In this document: piece after piece, positions 29,805 through 39,571 of the stretch | How the letters are laid out: each line of letters starts with the position of its first letter | Position numbering within the stretch: the stretch's first letter is position 1 | DNA from: Methanomassiliicoccales archaeon | Lineage (GTDB): Archaea; Thermoplasmatota; Thermoplasmata; Methanomassiliicoccales; UBA472 | Length of the DNA: 64,000 nucleotides | Reading direction: 5' to 3' | NCBI GenBank assembly: GCA_028682895.1 | Contig: JAJRAK010000001.1 | Span: 62,001 to 126,000, forward strand | Notes under the pieces: generated by a model | The model's database searches: none | Seen by the model: the letters and a program-made list of their open reading frames with translations, nothing else | Told to the model about the DNA's origin: nothing | Position numbers and translations under genes: made by a program

Positions 29805-30680
29805 TCAATCCTTCTTCCGCACGAGCTGCCCATAGCATTCCGGTCGGCGGTTATGGAAGAAACGCCATCCTTCCCTCACTTTGGGGCCGTGGTCCATATC
29901 GATATCGGCGATGACGACCTCCTCGCCCTTGCCGCCCCTGGCCAGCGTCTTGCCGAAGGCGTCGCAGACGAAGGAGCCGCCGTAGAACTCGGTTTCTCCT
30001 TCCGTCCCAACGCGGTTGACGGCGCAGACCGGCATGGCGTTCGCTATCGCATGTCCGCGCATGACGTTCTCCCAGGCCTGCTGCCAATCGCCCTCGGCCT
30101 GTCCGATCCCTTTGACGGTGCCGATGGCCGTAGGATAGAACACAAGCTCAGCCCCCATCAGCGCCACGGAACGGGCGGCCTCGGGGAACCACTGGTCATA
30201 GCAGATGAGCGCGGACAGACGGCCGACGGACGTCTGGAACACCTGGAACCCGGTGTCGCCCGGCTTGAAATAATGCTGCTCGAAGAAGCCCTCGTCATCA
30301 GGAATGTGCGTCTTTCGATACTTGCCCAGACAGCGCCCGTCATTCTCGTATACGGTGGCGGTATTGAAATTACCGTCCTCGGTCGCCTCGAAGAGGGAAC
30401 CGCCCACGATCACCGTGCCCGTGCTTCGCGCCAGCTCTCCCAGCGCCTCCGTGACCCTCCCTGGGATGATGTTGAGCAGTCCAGCCTTATCCGCCAGACC
30501 CTCTGCATCCTCCCTCATCGGGAAGTACAAGGTGGTGAATAGCTCGGGAAGGCAGATGACCTGGGCACCAATGGCCGCCGCGCGCTCCGCCATGCTGATC
30601 GCCTTGTGAAGATTATCATCGGCGTCAGGGGACATGGCCATCTGCACCAGTCCCACCCTAAGCATGCGCTCCGTGGACAT
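29805..30680 (-). CDS. aguB: N-carbamoylputrescine amidase (nitrilase superfamily)
   Basis: VICLPELFTTLYFP, KYRKTHIPDD, ALICYDQWFPEAAR; adjacent to agmatine deiminase. Confidence 0.92.
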   Translation of the reverse strand: MSTERMLRVGLVQMAMSPDADDNLHKAISMAERAAAIGAQVICLPELFTTLYFPMREDAEGLADKAGLLNIIPGRVTEALGELARSTGTVIVGGSLFEATEDGNFNTATVYENDGRCLGKYRKTHIPDDEGFFEQHYFKPGDTGFQVFQTSVGRLSALICYDQWFPEAARSVALMGAELVFYPTAIGTVKGIGQAEGDWQQAWENVMRGHAIANAMPVCAVNRVGTEGETEFYGGSFVCDAFGKTLARGGKGEEVVIADIDMDHGPKVREGWRFFHNRRPECYGQLVRKKD

Positions 30681-30726
30681 CTTTTAGCGAATGAGGGGCA
30701 CTAAGATTTAACCATGTCGCCTCAGT

Positions 30727-31275
30727 TCAATGCGGTCGCAGCCGCTCGATGCGCTCCAGGGACCACTCCGCCCCCTTGCGCAAGAACTCGCTGTCGTCCT
30801 GAAGCATGACCTTGAGCAGCGCTATGGAGTAGGGCGACGTGAACCTCATCCTCTCCGCCATCCTTCCCAATGACCAGGCGGCCATTCCGCGCACTTCCTT
30901 CTCCGGGTCGGTGAGCAATATGTTCAGCGCCTCGATGGATATGGTGTCCCCGATACCAATGCCTGCCAGCTCTCCAAGGGCCCAGACGGCGTTCTCCCTG
31001 ACCTCGGCATCCTTGTCCAAGGCCAGCGGCACTAATGTTTCTACGGCGTGGGGGTCCCCCAGCTTCATCATGGCCAGCTTGCCGAGGCACCAAGAGGCGT
31101 CCCGGCGCACCTGAACGTCCTCGGACGACGTCAAGGCGATGAGCGGCTGCAGCAGACGTCGTTCCCCGATGCCGGCCATGAGGATGTCACGGGTCTCCAG
31201 GAGCGCGGCTCGGCACTCCTCCACTCCCAGGGAGCGCAGCCCCTTCAATATGCCACCCAGGTCGATGTCCACCAA
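30727..31275 (-). CDS. HEAT-repeat protein
   Basis: Repeats VQVRRDASWCLGKLAMM, AEVRENAVWALGELAGI, KEVRGMAAWSLGRMAE, EFLRKGAEWSLERI. Confidence 0.85.
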   Translation of the reverse strand: MVDIDLGGILKGLRSLGVEECRAALLETRDILMAGIGERRLLQPLIALTSSEDVQVRRDASWCLGKLAMMKLGDPHAVETLVPLALDKDAEVRENAVWALGELAGIGIGDTISIEALNILLTDPEKEVRGMAAWSLGRMAERMRFTSPYSIALLKVMLQDDSEFLRKGAEWSLERIERLRPH

Positions 31276-31295
31276 AGCGATGCCTCCTCTTCATA

Positions 31296-31484
31296 TCAAT
31301 GACAAGGAACAGGCTTCTCCTTGTAGAACTCGCAGGTATGATAGTCCTTCTGGCCGGAGCACTCACCATATTCATCTTTCATCCCGAGCGCATCATGTCT
31401 GTATCTGCGTGCCTTGCAATTAGCGCACCTGCCGTCAGGTGCGTGCCACAGGCATGGTTTTCTGTCCGGGAGGTCCTCGGCCAT
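31296..31484 (-). CDS. Small Cys/His-rich protein, possible metal-binding
   Basis: 62 aa with CLWHAPDGRCANCKARRYRH...CSGQKDYHTCEFY; Shine-Dalgarno-like gatgagg upstream. Confidence 0.6.
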   Translation of the reverse strand: MAEDLPDRKPCLWHAPDGRCANCKARRYRHDALGMKDEYGECSGQKDYHTCEFYKEKPVPCH

Positions 31485-31627
31485 GGTACCTCATCATAAT
31501 GTTCGTTCGTGTATTTACGAATAATTGATTTGAAAATAAATAGAAATCGTCAATAATAGCGCTGGACCGTCTGAATGCCGAGCCTATAGAACTGATCGGT
31601 CAGTAGCATGCTTTCAGAGGCATTCTC

Positions 31628-32338
31628 CTATCTTTTCTTGATGCCCAGTCTCTGCGGGCAGACGCTCCTGCAGGTGTTGCATCTCATCAGGAAGAACCCC
31701 TTCTCGTTCGTGAAGCCCGATACGGGGCGGCAGAGTTTCTGGTCCACCGCGGTCCCATCGAGCGCCTTTGCAGGGCAAGCGTCAAGGCAACGGCGGCATC
31801 TCTCCGGGCACCCAGCATAAGTGGCGATAGGGTCCGGCTCGATATCCGCGTCCACAAGTATTGCCCCCAGCTTGATCATGTTGCCGTACCTGTCGTTCTT
31901 CAGGAGCGTGTTCCTGCCCATCAGGCCCAATCCGGCAAGATATCCAGCATGTCTCATCGACAGGACCGCCCTTCCGTACTGCCGGTCGGCCTCCCAATGC
32001 TCGTACGGATCGTCGGCGGGCAACGGCACCGCTCTCGCACCAAGGTCCTCGAGGGCAAGGCCGAGCGAAATGCCAAGTTTGTCTAATTCCTGGTTGATGA
32101 TGTGGCTCACCTGAGTATACGGAACGCAGCTCTTAGCATCCAAAAGGCCGGCAGGCATCCTCTTGGCGAACACTATGACCGATCGGCATTCCGGGTAGAT
32201 GTCCTTGGGGTGATGTCCCTTCGGCGCTCCCTCGAAACGGTCCGCTGGAGCTATTCCGCACAGGTCGGCTCCCAGGCTCATCGCGATCTTCTTGACCGTT
32301 ATTGCATCGACGCTTACCTCGCTGTTCGTGAACATCAC
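31628..32338 (-). CDS. QueG-like/4Fe-4S double-cluster protein
   Basis: LGADLCGIAPADRFEGAPKGHHPKDIYPECRSVIVFAKRM; CPERCRRCLDACPAKAL; CNTCRSVCP. Confidence 0.82.
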   Translation of the reverse strand: MMFTNSEVSVDAITVKKIAMSLGADLCGIAPADRFEGAPKGHHPKDIYPECRSVIVFAKRMPAGLLDAKSCVPYTQVSHIINQELDKLGISLGLALEDLGARAVPLPADDPYEHWEADRQYGRAVLSMRHAGYLAGLGLMGRNTLLKNDRYGNMIKLGAILVDADIEPDPIATYAGCPERCRRCLDACPAKALDGTAVDQKLCRPVSGFTNEKGFFLMRCNTCRSVCPQRLGIKKR

Positions 32339-32446
32339 CGCTCAAGCTTTTACGATAGGCGGGAAAACATCATCGTTCAATAAAATATTGTTCCTTAGAA
32401 CAGCCAGTCGGAGACCACGAGGTCCAAATATCATAAGATAAAATAG

Positions 32447-32519
32447 TGGGCCCAGCCGGATTCGAACCGGCGACCTACTCCGTGTAAGGGAGTCGTCATA
32501 ACCGCTAGACCATGGGCCC
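32447..32519 (-). tRNA. tRNA-Val (anticodon TAC)
   Basis: Reverse strand GGGCCCATGGTCTAGCGGTTATGACGACTCCCTTACACGGAGTAGGTCGCCGGTTCGAATCCGGCTGGGCCCA; loop CTTACAC. Confidence 0.94.
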
Positions 32520-32584
32520 TTAGGGTAATCGTCATCGCTCAGGGATTATAAAAAGGAAAAGGAAAAAAAGGGTTTGGTTGTGGT

Positions 32585-34783
32585 TTAGCCCATGAACATT
32601 CCACTGCGGTACGTCATATCGATCGAGTATTCGCCCACACCGTTCATCGGGGAGACCAGTATGAACACTCCAGGGTAGAACATGAACGCGCCCATCAGCC
32701 TCTGCGCCACTTCGGTGGCGTCATTGGTAGGCATGTTCATGACCATCGGTCCCATCCCATCATAGCCAGGGGCATAGATGGTGACCAGGAAGTCCTGTTC
32801 TGGGTAGGTGGTCTGGAACTCGGACATGTCCAATGATACGCCATCGATTTGGACCCCGTATATGGTCCAACCGTCATAGTATGTATACGGGTCGGTCACG
32901 TAACGGAAACCGAGCATGATCTCCTGACCAGCGTAATCGGACAGATCGAAGTAAAGGTAGCTTGGGCCACCCGTACCGGTCAGTCCGGGTAGCATGTCCA
33001 CGGTCGTCTGGTCCACATCGCCATAATGGAGCTCTGTGAAGTGATCTCCTGTGTCGTTCAGCGACGTCCAGGTCAGACCGCCATCGGTGGACACTTGCAC
33101 GAAGGCGAAGTCGTAGTAATCCTCGATGTCCCATTCGCTGTACATTCGCATCAGGCAATCGTCCCCGACCTTGTCGGTCAGGTCCACGTCGGCCGTCAGC
33201 AGGACGTTCATATTGTTGCTGGAACCGGAGTACCACCAGTCTGAGGGTGCCCTCCGGGACCTGTCCTCATAGTACAGCCACCCTTCCTTGGCGTTCTCAT
33301 CACCGTCGAATACCAGCTTAGAGAACAAGGCCTGCAGGAGTTCGTAGGAATAACCGCCCGCTACTGTCTCGAAGTCCACATAGATGTAGTCAGTACCGTA
33401 CTCATCAAGCCAGTAATATCCGGTGTTGTCGTTCTCGTAGGTGTAGGTAGGTCCCCAATCCTCGCCGAAGACCTTGCCATCATCTATGTCGTACTCCAAA
33501 ACGCGCAGCTCCTCTCCGATGTCCTCCCAGGTCAAGCTCTCATAATTATACAGACCGTTCCCAGGGGAATCGGACCAGATGAGGTTGGCCAGCCTCCAGT
33601 TCAGGAACACCTTGTCGAAGTTCATGCGGTTATACCCCATGTCTCTAAAGGCATCATCGATGCTGGCCATGCCCTGCAGCTGGTTGGTGAATATGCTCTG
33701 CATCATCTCAGTGCCGCCATAGTGGTCGTACATGTAGGCCATGAACATAGCGACCGCACCGTAGTCAGCAAGGGAATTAATGTCACCCTGGTCCTCCCAA
33801 ATTGTCAGGGAGTTGTCCGGGGTGGCCATGAACCAGGCCATATGGTTGTACGAGAATCCATATCCGCATAGGTACTCGGAGAACATGGACAACCCTTCGT
33901 TGATCCAGCTCTCCTCGGCAGAGTCCATCACATCATGTAATAGGTGCTGGTACTCATGGGCCACGGTCGACTCGTAAACATACGAGTAATGACCAGAGTC
34001 GGGTATGTCCGATTGAACACCTGTCCGGTTTGCCCAATCGAAGCAATCGATGTTGATTATGTTTCGGTTGTACATGGCGCTCATGTAGCTCCAATAAAAC
34101 CCAGCGACGTATCCACCATTATAATCATCATCATACCAGCTAATGTCGCGGATGTTGAAGATCATTATCATGAGCTTGCCCGAATCGTTCGTTGTGAACA
34201 GCTCATCAGCGATATCCTCTTCAGTAAGGTTGTAATCCTCATATCCAGCCATGTAATAGGTATATTCCCAATACTCCATGCCTGGTACTGATCCATTGAG
34301 CGCCGGAGAGCTGATGAACGTCTCGGTCATCACAGTATAAATCTGATCATCGAAGTTCTCTATGATGAGGTCCACCATATCATCCGTGATGTCGGTCCGG
34401 TTGTCTCGCGGGTCAAAAGCGCCGAAATAGTATGAAAGGTCGTTCGCGACCCACACCTCACAATAATTCCCCTCGCCACGCTTGGTCATTTCTTCTTGGT
34501 AGAAAGCACCACTGGCTGTGTTCTGTGTCCAGTAATTCATCACCGTTCCATTCGCCATGTCCCCTGCCTTAGAGACCGTGGTGATGGACCTGTCTTCTTG
34601 GACATCGTCAGTATGGGCGTTTCTGATCATCTCGCTTGCATAGATAGGAACCTGGTCCGCAATTCCATCTGTGGTCGCCTGGGACGACAAACCTGAATAT
34701 GGAATCACCACCAGAAAAGCTCCTGATATCATCGTAAGTGCAATGACCGTAGCCATTATCTTTTTCAAACTATCCATTCTCAA
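32585..34783 (-). CDS. Secreted HExxH metallopeptidase (M6/M30-like) with immune-inhibitor-A-like beta-sandwich module
   Basis: Signal peptide; STVAHEYQHLLHDVMDSAEESWINEGLSMFSEYLCGYG; VSTDGGLTWTSLNDTG...DLSDYAGQEIMLGFRYVTD; TTG start with GGAGG upstream. Confidence 0.85.
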   Translation of the reverse strand: MRMDSLKKIMATVIALTMISGAFLVVIPYSGLSSQATTDGIADQVPIYASEMIRNAHTDDVQEDRSITTVSKAGDMANGTVMNYWTQNTASGAFYQEEMTKRGEGNYCEVWVANDLSYYFGAFDPRDNRTDITDDMVDLIIENFDDQIYTVMTETFISSPALNGSVPGMEYWEYTYYMAGYEDYNLTEEDIADELFTTNDSGKLMIMIFNIRDISWYDDDYNGGYVAGFYWSYMSAMYNRNIINIDCFDWANRTGVQSDIPDSGHYSYVYESTVAHEYQHLLHDVMDSAEESWINEGLSMFSEYLCGYGFSYNHMAWFMATPDNSLTIWEDQGDINSLADYGAVAMFMAYMYDHYGGTEMMQSIFTNQLQGMASIDDAFRDMGYNRMNFDKVFLNWRLANLIWSDSPGNGLYNYESLTWEDIGEELRVLEYDIDDGKVFGEDWGPTYTYENDNTGYYWLDEYGTDYIYVDFETVAGGYSYELLQALFSKLVFDGDENAKEGWLYYEDRSRRAPSDWWYSGSSNNMNVLLTADVDLTDKVGDDCLMRMYSEWDIEDYYDFAFVQVSTDGGLTWTSLNDTGDHFTELHYGDVDQTTVDMLPGLTGTGGPSYLYFDLSDYAGQEIMLGFRYVTDPYTYYDGWTIYGVQIDGVSLDMSEFQTTYPEQDFLVTIYAPGYDGMGPMVMNMPTNDATEVAQRLMGAFMFYPGVFILVSPMNGVGEYSIDMTYRSGMFMG

Positions 34784-34998
34784 TCATCCTCCCGCCCCCG
34801 TATTAGAACAGTCCCGAAGGGGCAATGGGTACATAATTTACATGACAGTTATTTATAGCATCGTTCAAAATGGGTGTCTAAAAAGGTCATTTACCCTTCA
34901 TTGCTCCCTCTATTTCTAGGTCAATTGGCCAACGAACAGCTATGTCATCAATGATATTTGATTGAATAAATAAAAAAAATAAGAATAGAAAAGGTTTG

Positions 34999-37221
34999 TT
35001 ACCGGGCGAAGAACATGTTGTCGCGGTAGTCGATCCCGAACTCATAGTCCACAGGCCCTTGGGTCGGAGATACCAGGAGGGTTATCTCATCGTAGAACGT
35101 GAACGCCCCCATCAACCGCTGTGCTACCTCGGTCGCATCGTTGGTCGGTATGTTCACGATCATCGGGTTAAGGCCATGACCGGTGGCGACGATGGTCACC
35201 AAGAAGTCGGTCTCATCCTGGACCGCAGTGAAGGCGTCCGTGGGGATCAGCACGTTGTCCACCGATGCCGAGGTGATCTCCCAGCCCCAGTTGGTCGTGC
35301 TCCGGTCCGTCATATAGCGGAACCCGAGCATGATCTCTTGCCCGTCGTATGCCGTCAGATTGAAGGTGAGGTTGATGTAATCCCCCGAATGACCTGTCAA
35401 TCCCGGAACGTTCGCAGCTATGCTCTCCATGCAGCTCTCGTCCACTACTTCAGTACAGTAGTCCCCGGTATCGTTCAGCGATTCCCAGGTCAGACCGCCA
35501 TCGGTGGACACCTGTACGAAGCCGAAGTCCCACCCATCTTCGATATTATAATAGGTGGTCATGTTCAGCCAGTGGGTGCAGTTCTCGTATTCCATGTCGG
35601 CCGCATCGGTCAGATCGACCTCGGTGGTCAGCAGGAAGTCCGCCTCATCATATGAATAGCCGACCTCGTCAAAGTAATTTACAATGTTGATGCCGGTCCA
35701 CCAATAACCGAAAGAGTTGCTCTGCCAACCGATATCAACATCGTCCTCTCCGTCGAAGTACAGTTTAGAGAACAGCATGCTGAAGAGATCCTCCGAAGGA
35801 TCGCTATCCGTTCTGGATTCCATATTCAGCTCGATATAGTCGGTTCCGTACTCTCCCAGTCTGGACTCGTAGGTCAAATACCCGTCTATGTTGTAACGGT
35901 AACCAAAGTAGTTGGCGGCACTTACCATGCCATCATCAGCATCGTAATGAAGTGGGTCGATGTAGTAATAATCCCCATCATGCACGATGTCGTCAAGGGT
36001 CAGGGACTCATAGTTATAGATCCCGTTCCCGACATCATCGGTCCACAGCAGGTTGGCCAGCCTCCAGTTGTTGAAAACCTTGTCGAAGTTCATGCGGCTG
36101 TAGCCAGCGTCCCTCAGGCAATCGGTGATGCTCTCCATGCTCTGCAACTGGTTCTGCATTATGGCGGAGATCATATCCGAACCGCCATAATGGTCGTTCA
36201 TGTAGATCATGAACAGCAATGCGGCGCCATAGTCGGCCAGTATATTATTCTGTCCCTGGTCGCTCCACTGGGTCAGGGAGTTGTCCGGGGTATAGAAGAA
36301 GCAGGCGATGTGAGAGTAGCTGTATCCATATCCGCAAAGACCCTCAGAGTACATGGAGCAGCCTTCATTGAGCCAGGTGCTCTCATTGGTGTCCACATAG
36401 TCATGCAGCAGGTGCTGATACTCGTGAACCAAGGTAGACTCATAGACATATGATGAATGCAAAACGTTGTCGATTTTAATATCCTCTTGTTCGCCGGTCC
36501 TGTTCACCCAATCATAACTGTCGATGTGTATGATGTTACGGTCATAATAGGCCGTCTGGCTAGGGGAATAGAATCCAACGATATAGTACGGATATGATGG
36601 GTTGACGAAGTTCGTGTCCTTGATGTTGAAGATCATTATCATGACCTTTCCATCATCAGTGGTGTTGTAGTAATCGTTAGGATCATCAGTGTATGTAGGC
36701 ATCAGGGCATTGGAGCCATTGTATGCTGGCGGCTCGGAGAAATACTCGCTCTCGGTCGGGTAGATAACCTCATCGAACTGCTGCGCGGCATACTCTGCCT
36801 GGTCCATAGTGATGTTAAGCCTATTGGTGTAAGCGTTACGGGCATCTCCGGATGAGAAGGTCAGATCGTTTGCGACCCAAACCTCGCAATAGTTACCCTC
36901 GGCCATCTTGGTGAAAACCATCCAAGGGCTCTTTCCATATGATCCAACGAAATACCAGTTGGTATCACTGACCGACCAGTCCTTCGAGATGGTGCTCTTG
37001 CTCGAGGATATTCCCTGAGCATCAGCGCTCTCCAGAACCTCTTCTGGGTCTATGGTCTCTGCCCTGATCTGATAACCAAGGTCGATCCCGATGGGATCTG
37101 CTATCCCATCAATATCGGTGTCCGAGGCTGTGCTATATGGTAACAAAATAGCGAACCCCCCAGCCACCATGGTGAACGCCATAATCACTGAAATTAATTT
37201 TTTCAAACCATCCCTTCTCAA
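34999..37221 (-). CDS. Secreted HExxH metallopeptidase, tandem paralogue of 32585..34783
   Basis: STLVHEYQHLLHDYVDTNESTWLNEGCSMYSEGLCGYGYS; same module order and C-terminus (TNDATEVAQRLMGAF). Confidence 0.85.
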   Translation of the reverse strand: MRRDGLKKLISVIMAFTMVAGGFAILLPYSTASDTDIDGIADPIGIDLGYQIRAETIDPEEVLESADAQGISSSKSTISKDWSVSDTNWYFVGSYGKSPWMVFTKMAEGNYCEVWVANDLTFSSGDARNAYTNRLNITMDQAEYAAQQFDEVIYPTESEYFSEPPAYNGSNALMPTYTDDPNDYYNTTDDGKVMIMIFNIKDTNFVNPSYPYYIVGFYSPSQTAYYDRNIIHIDSYDWVNRTGEQEDIKIDNVLHSSYVYESTLVHEYQHLLHDYVDTNESTWLNEGCSMYSEGLCGYGYSYSHIACFFYTPDNSLTQWSDQGQNNILADYGAALLFMIYMNDHYGGSDMISAIMQNQLQSMESITDCLRDAGYSRMNFDKVFNNWRLANLLWTDDVGNGIYNYESLTLDDIVHDGDYYYIDPLHYDADDGMVSAANYFGYRYNIDGYLTYESRLGEYGTDYIELNMESRTDSDPSEDLFSMLFSKLYFDGEDDVDIGWQSNSFGYWWTGINIVNYFDEVGYSYDEADFLLTTEVDLTDAADMEYENCTHWLNMTTYYNIEDGWDFGFVQVSTDGGLTWESLNDTGDYCTEVVDESCMESIAANVPGLTGHSGDYINLTFNLTAYDGQEIMLGFRYMTDRSTTNWGWEITSASVDNVLIPTDAFTAVQDETDFLVTIVATGHGLNPMIVNIPTNDATEVAQRLMGAFTFYDEITLLVSPTQGPVDYEFGIDYRDNMFFAR

Positions 37222-37436
37222 TCATCCTCCCGCCCGTCCCCTCATTTTATAGATATGGGCGATAAATGCAACGTTTCATCGTCTTTATTTAAAAATACCA
37301 TCTGTCAGCATTCGATTCATCGGGAATTTTGGGGTGATCTCAATTAAATATGGAAAAAATGATGAACCGCTCGATGAAGGTCCGAAAAGGATTTAGTCAG
37401 GCTCCTATATGGGATAGGTCGAAATGGTGAGATCAG

Positions 37437-38027
37437 TTGGAAAGGAACGAACGTAAGGGCTCCTGGTTCAAGGAGGCCATGAGCCTTCCCGAGACCGGAC
37501 CCGCGCTCAGAAGGTATTTTGTCAACACCATGTTCGACACCACCTTCGCGGTGCTGGGCATAATCATCGGCTCCGCCCTCACTGCGGATGCTGACAAGGG
37601 TCTAGTGATCACCACCATCATCACCAGCGCCGTGGCGTTAGCAATATCCACTGGCAGCAGCGTTTACGAGGCCGAGAGCATAGAGCAGTCCAGGCGCTTG
37701 GACGAGATCGGCCGGGCCATGCTCCGACCCGTTGACGGGACGAACCTTGGAAAAGCCTCGAAAGCGAGCGCGGCCATAATCGCCATCTCCAATTCCATGG
37801 CCCCCCTGATGGCATCGACCATCATTCTCATGCCGTTCCTGCTCATGGCCGGGAACATATTAGAAGCGGCCAAGGTGGCGATAGTGCTGGCGATATCCAT
37901 ACTGTTCGTCACAGGCTTCATCATGGGACGCCTCAGCGAAAAGAACCCCTGGTGGAAAGGACTCAGGATGGCCTGCATCGGTCTGGTGGCGTTCGTGATA
38001 TGCTATATGATCGGAGGAGCCGTCTGA
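37437..38027 (+). CDS. VIT1/CCC1-like (TIGR00267-type) membrane protein
   Basis: RRYFVNTMFDTTFAVLGIIIGSAL, ISTGSSVYEAESIEQSRRLDEI, multiple TMs. Confidence 0.75.
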   Translation: MERNERKGSWFKEAMSLPETGPALRRYFVNTMFDTTFAVLGIIIGSALTADADKGLVITTIITSAVALAISTGSSVYEAESIEQSRRLDEIGRAMLRPVDGTNLGKASKASAAIIAISNSMAPLMASTIILMPFLLMAGNILEAAKVAIVLAISILFVTGFIMGRLSEKNPWWKGLRMACIGLVAFVICYMIGGAV

Positions 38028-38681
38028 TCATGCTTTCTTGAGGAGCACCTCATAGAGCTTCTTGGTGAACGGGGGCGAAGGGTCGTCGAACTCCCTGATA
38101 TGGACGATTTCATATCCTTTGGCCAGACGTCTTATCTTCTCCTCGGGGAAGAAGTGGACCACGAAACCGATGGGATTCTGCCACATGTCCTCCCCCTTGT
38201 GCGGTCCTTTGCCGAAGTGAGGGTCGTGGTCGTTACGCACCGAATAGAGGTTCAGTCCGCCGGGCCTCAGCACCCTCCGGCACTCCTCCAGGATGAACGA
38301 GATCTCCTTTTCCCACAGCTCCATGGTGAACAGCATGTGCGAGTAGATGGCATCGACGGAGGCATCGGGAAGCGGGATGCCCGAGCGGACGTCATGCACT
38401 ACGCATTCGATGTTAGGGTCCAGGCAGAGCTTGCAGGCCCTCTCCCTGATCTGGCATATGCCCGATTCGGAGTAGTCCAGGGCGGTCACCTTGAACCCCT
38501 CGCGGGCGAACAGCATGCTGTCCCGCCCCTGTCCACAGCCCAGTTCGACTATCCTGTGGCACCCGTTCTTCTTGAATATCTCCACCGCCCGATACCCAAG
38601 GTCGCTGGGCTGCTGGCCGAAGAAATCGGCCTTGGAGGTATAGGTCGAGTCCCATTGCTTGCGCTGATCGATCTCGTCCAT
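38028..38681 (-). CDS. Class I SAM methyltransferase
   Basis: IVELGCGQGRDSMLFAREGFKVTALDYSESGI, VDAIYSHMLFTM, ECRRVLRPGGLNLYSVRN. Confidence 0.87.
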   Translation of the reverse strand: MDEIDQRKQWDSTYTSKADFFGQQPSDLGYRAVEIFKKNGCHRIVELGCGQGRDSMLFAREGFKVTALDYSESGICQIRERACKLCLDPNIECVVHDVRSGIPLPDASVDAIYSHMLFTMELWEKEISFILEECRRVLRPGGLNLYSVRNDHDPHFGKGPHKGEDMWQNPIGFVVHFFPEEKIRRLAKGYEIVHIREFDDPSPPFTKKLYEVLLKKA

Positions 38682-38694
38682 GATGGACCCCCGA

Positions 38695-39405
38695 TCAAAC
38701 GGTCTTGGCCCTTGATTTGGGGATGGCCCCTGCTCCCAATACCTTCAATGCCTTCACGGTGTCCTCGAAGTGCTTGAACGGTATGCCTACGAACATCTCC
38801 TCGGCCATTATGTCGGTGGTCTTGCGGCAGCCGAAGCAGCCCAGGGATATGTTCGTCTTGCCCTTCATGATCGGTATGGCGGTGGCATCGACGCAGCTGG
38901 CCTGAACGGCCGCCATCTCCACGGTCACACGGCCGCCCTTCTCAAAGGTAGCAGCAGCCGGCAGTATCCAGAAGACCTGTTCCGGCAATGCGGTGACGAT
39001 AACGACGTCCGGTACGAGCGTCGCCTTGGACAGCGGTGATGCCGCCACGGCCACGACACTTCCCAAGGGGAAGGACGTCCTAAGTTCCAGCGTTGTCTTG
39101 GCCGCGCTCGGGTCCTTGTACATTCCCATGTTGGAATGGAACTCGCCAGACGCTACCTTCTCTGGCACAGGGACCAATCCCAACGCCGAGGCCCCTACCG
39201 GGCAGGCTTCCTTGTCCGCAGGGACGAGAAGCTTCTCGCCGTGCCTGGCCCTCATGATGGTGCCGCAATGTCTCACCGGGGTCTCCGTGACCGGATAATC
39301 AGAGGGCATCGGCATCCCCTTTTTAATGAGCGTGATGGCCACTGGCTCGTGTTTCAATCCTAGTATCTCCTTCATCTCTTTTGCCATCAATGCGTAGTCC
39401 GTCAT
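38695..39405 (-). CDS. DUF169 family protein
   Basis: LGLKHEPVAITLIKKGMP, Cys-containing ASCVDATAIPIMKGKTNISLGCFGCRKTTD. Confidence 0.8.
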   Translation of the reverse strand: MTDYALMAKEMKEILGLKHEPVAITLIKKGMPMPSDYPVTETPVRHCGTIMRARHGEKLLVPADKEACPVGASALGLVPVPEKVASGEFHSNMGMYKDPSAAKTTLELRTSFPLGSVVAVAASPLSKATLVPDVVIVTALPEQVFWILPAAATFEKGGRVTVEMAAVQASCVDATAIPIMKGKTNISLGCFGCRKTTDIMAEEMFVGIPFKHFEDTVKALKVLGAGAIPKSRAKTV

Positions 39406-39571
39406 TTTATCCCTTGATTAATACTGGTGCGCATTGCTTATATACATTTATTATATCTATATTAAATAATACAAATAAAAAAGTACACCCCAGCATATCC
39501 ATGGAATGTATCACGATTGATAAGGAAAACGGGATAGGAAAGATATACAGGGATCGATCCCGTAACCGGGA

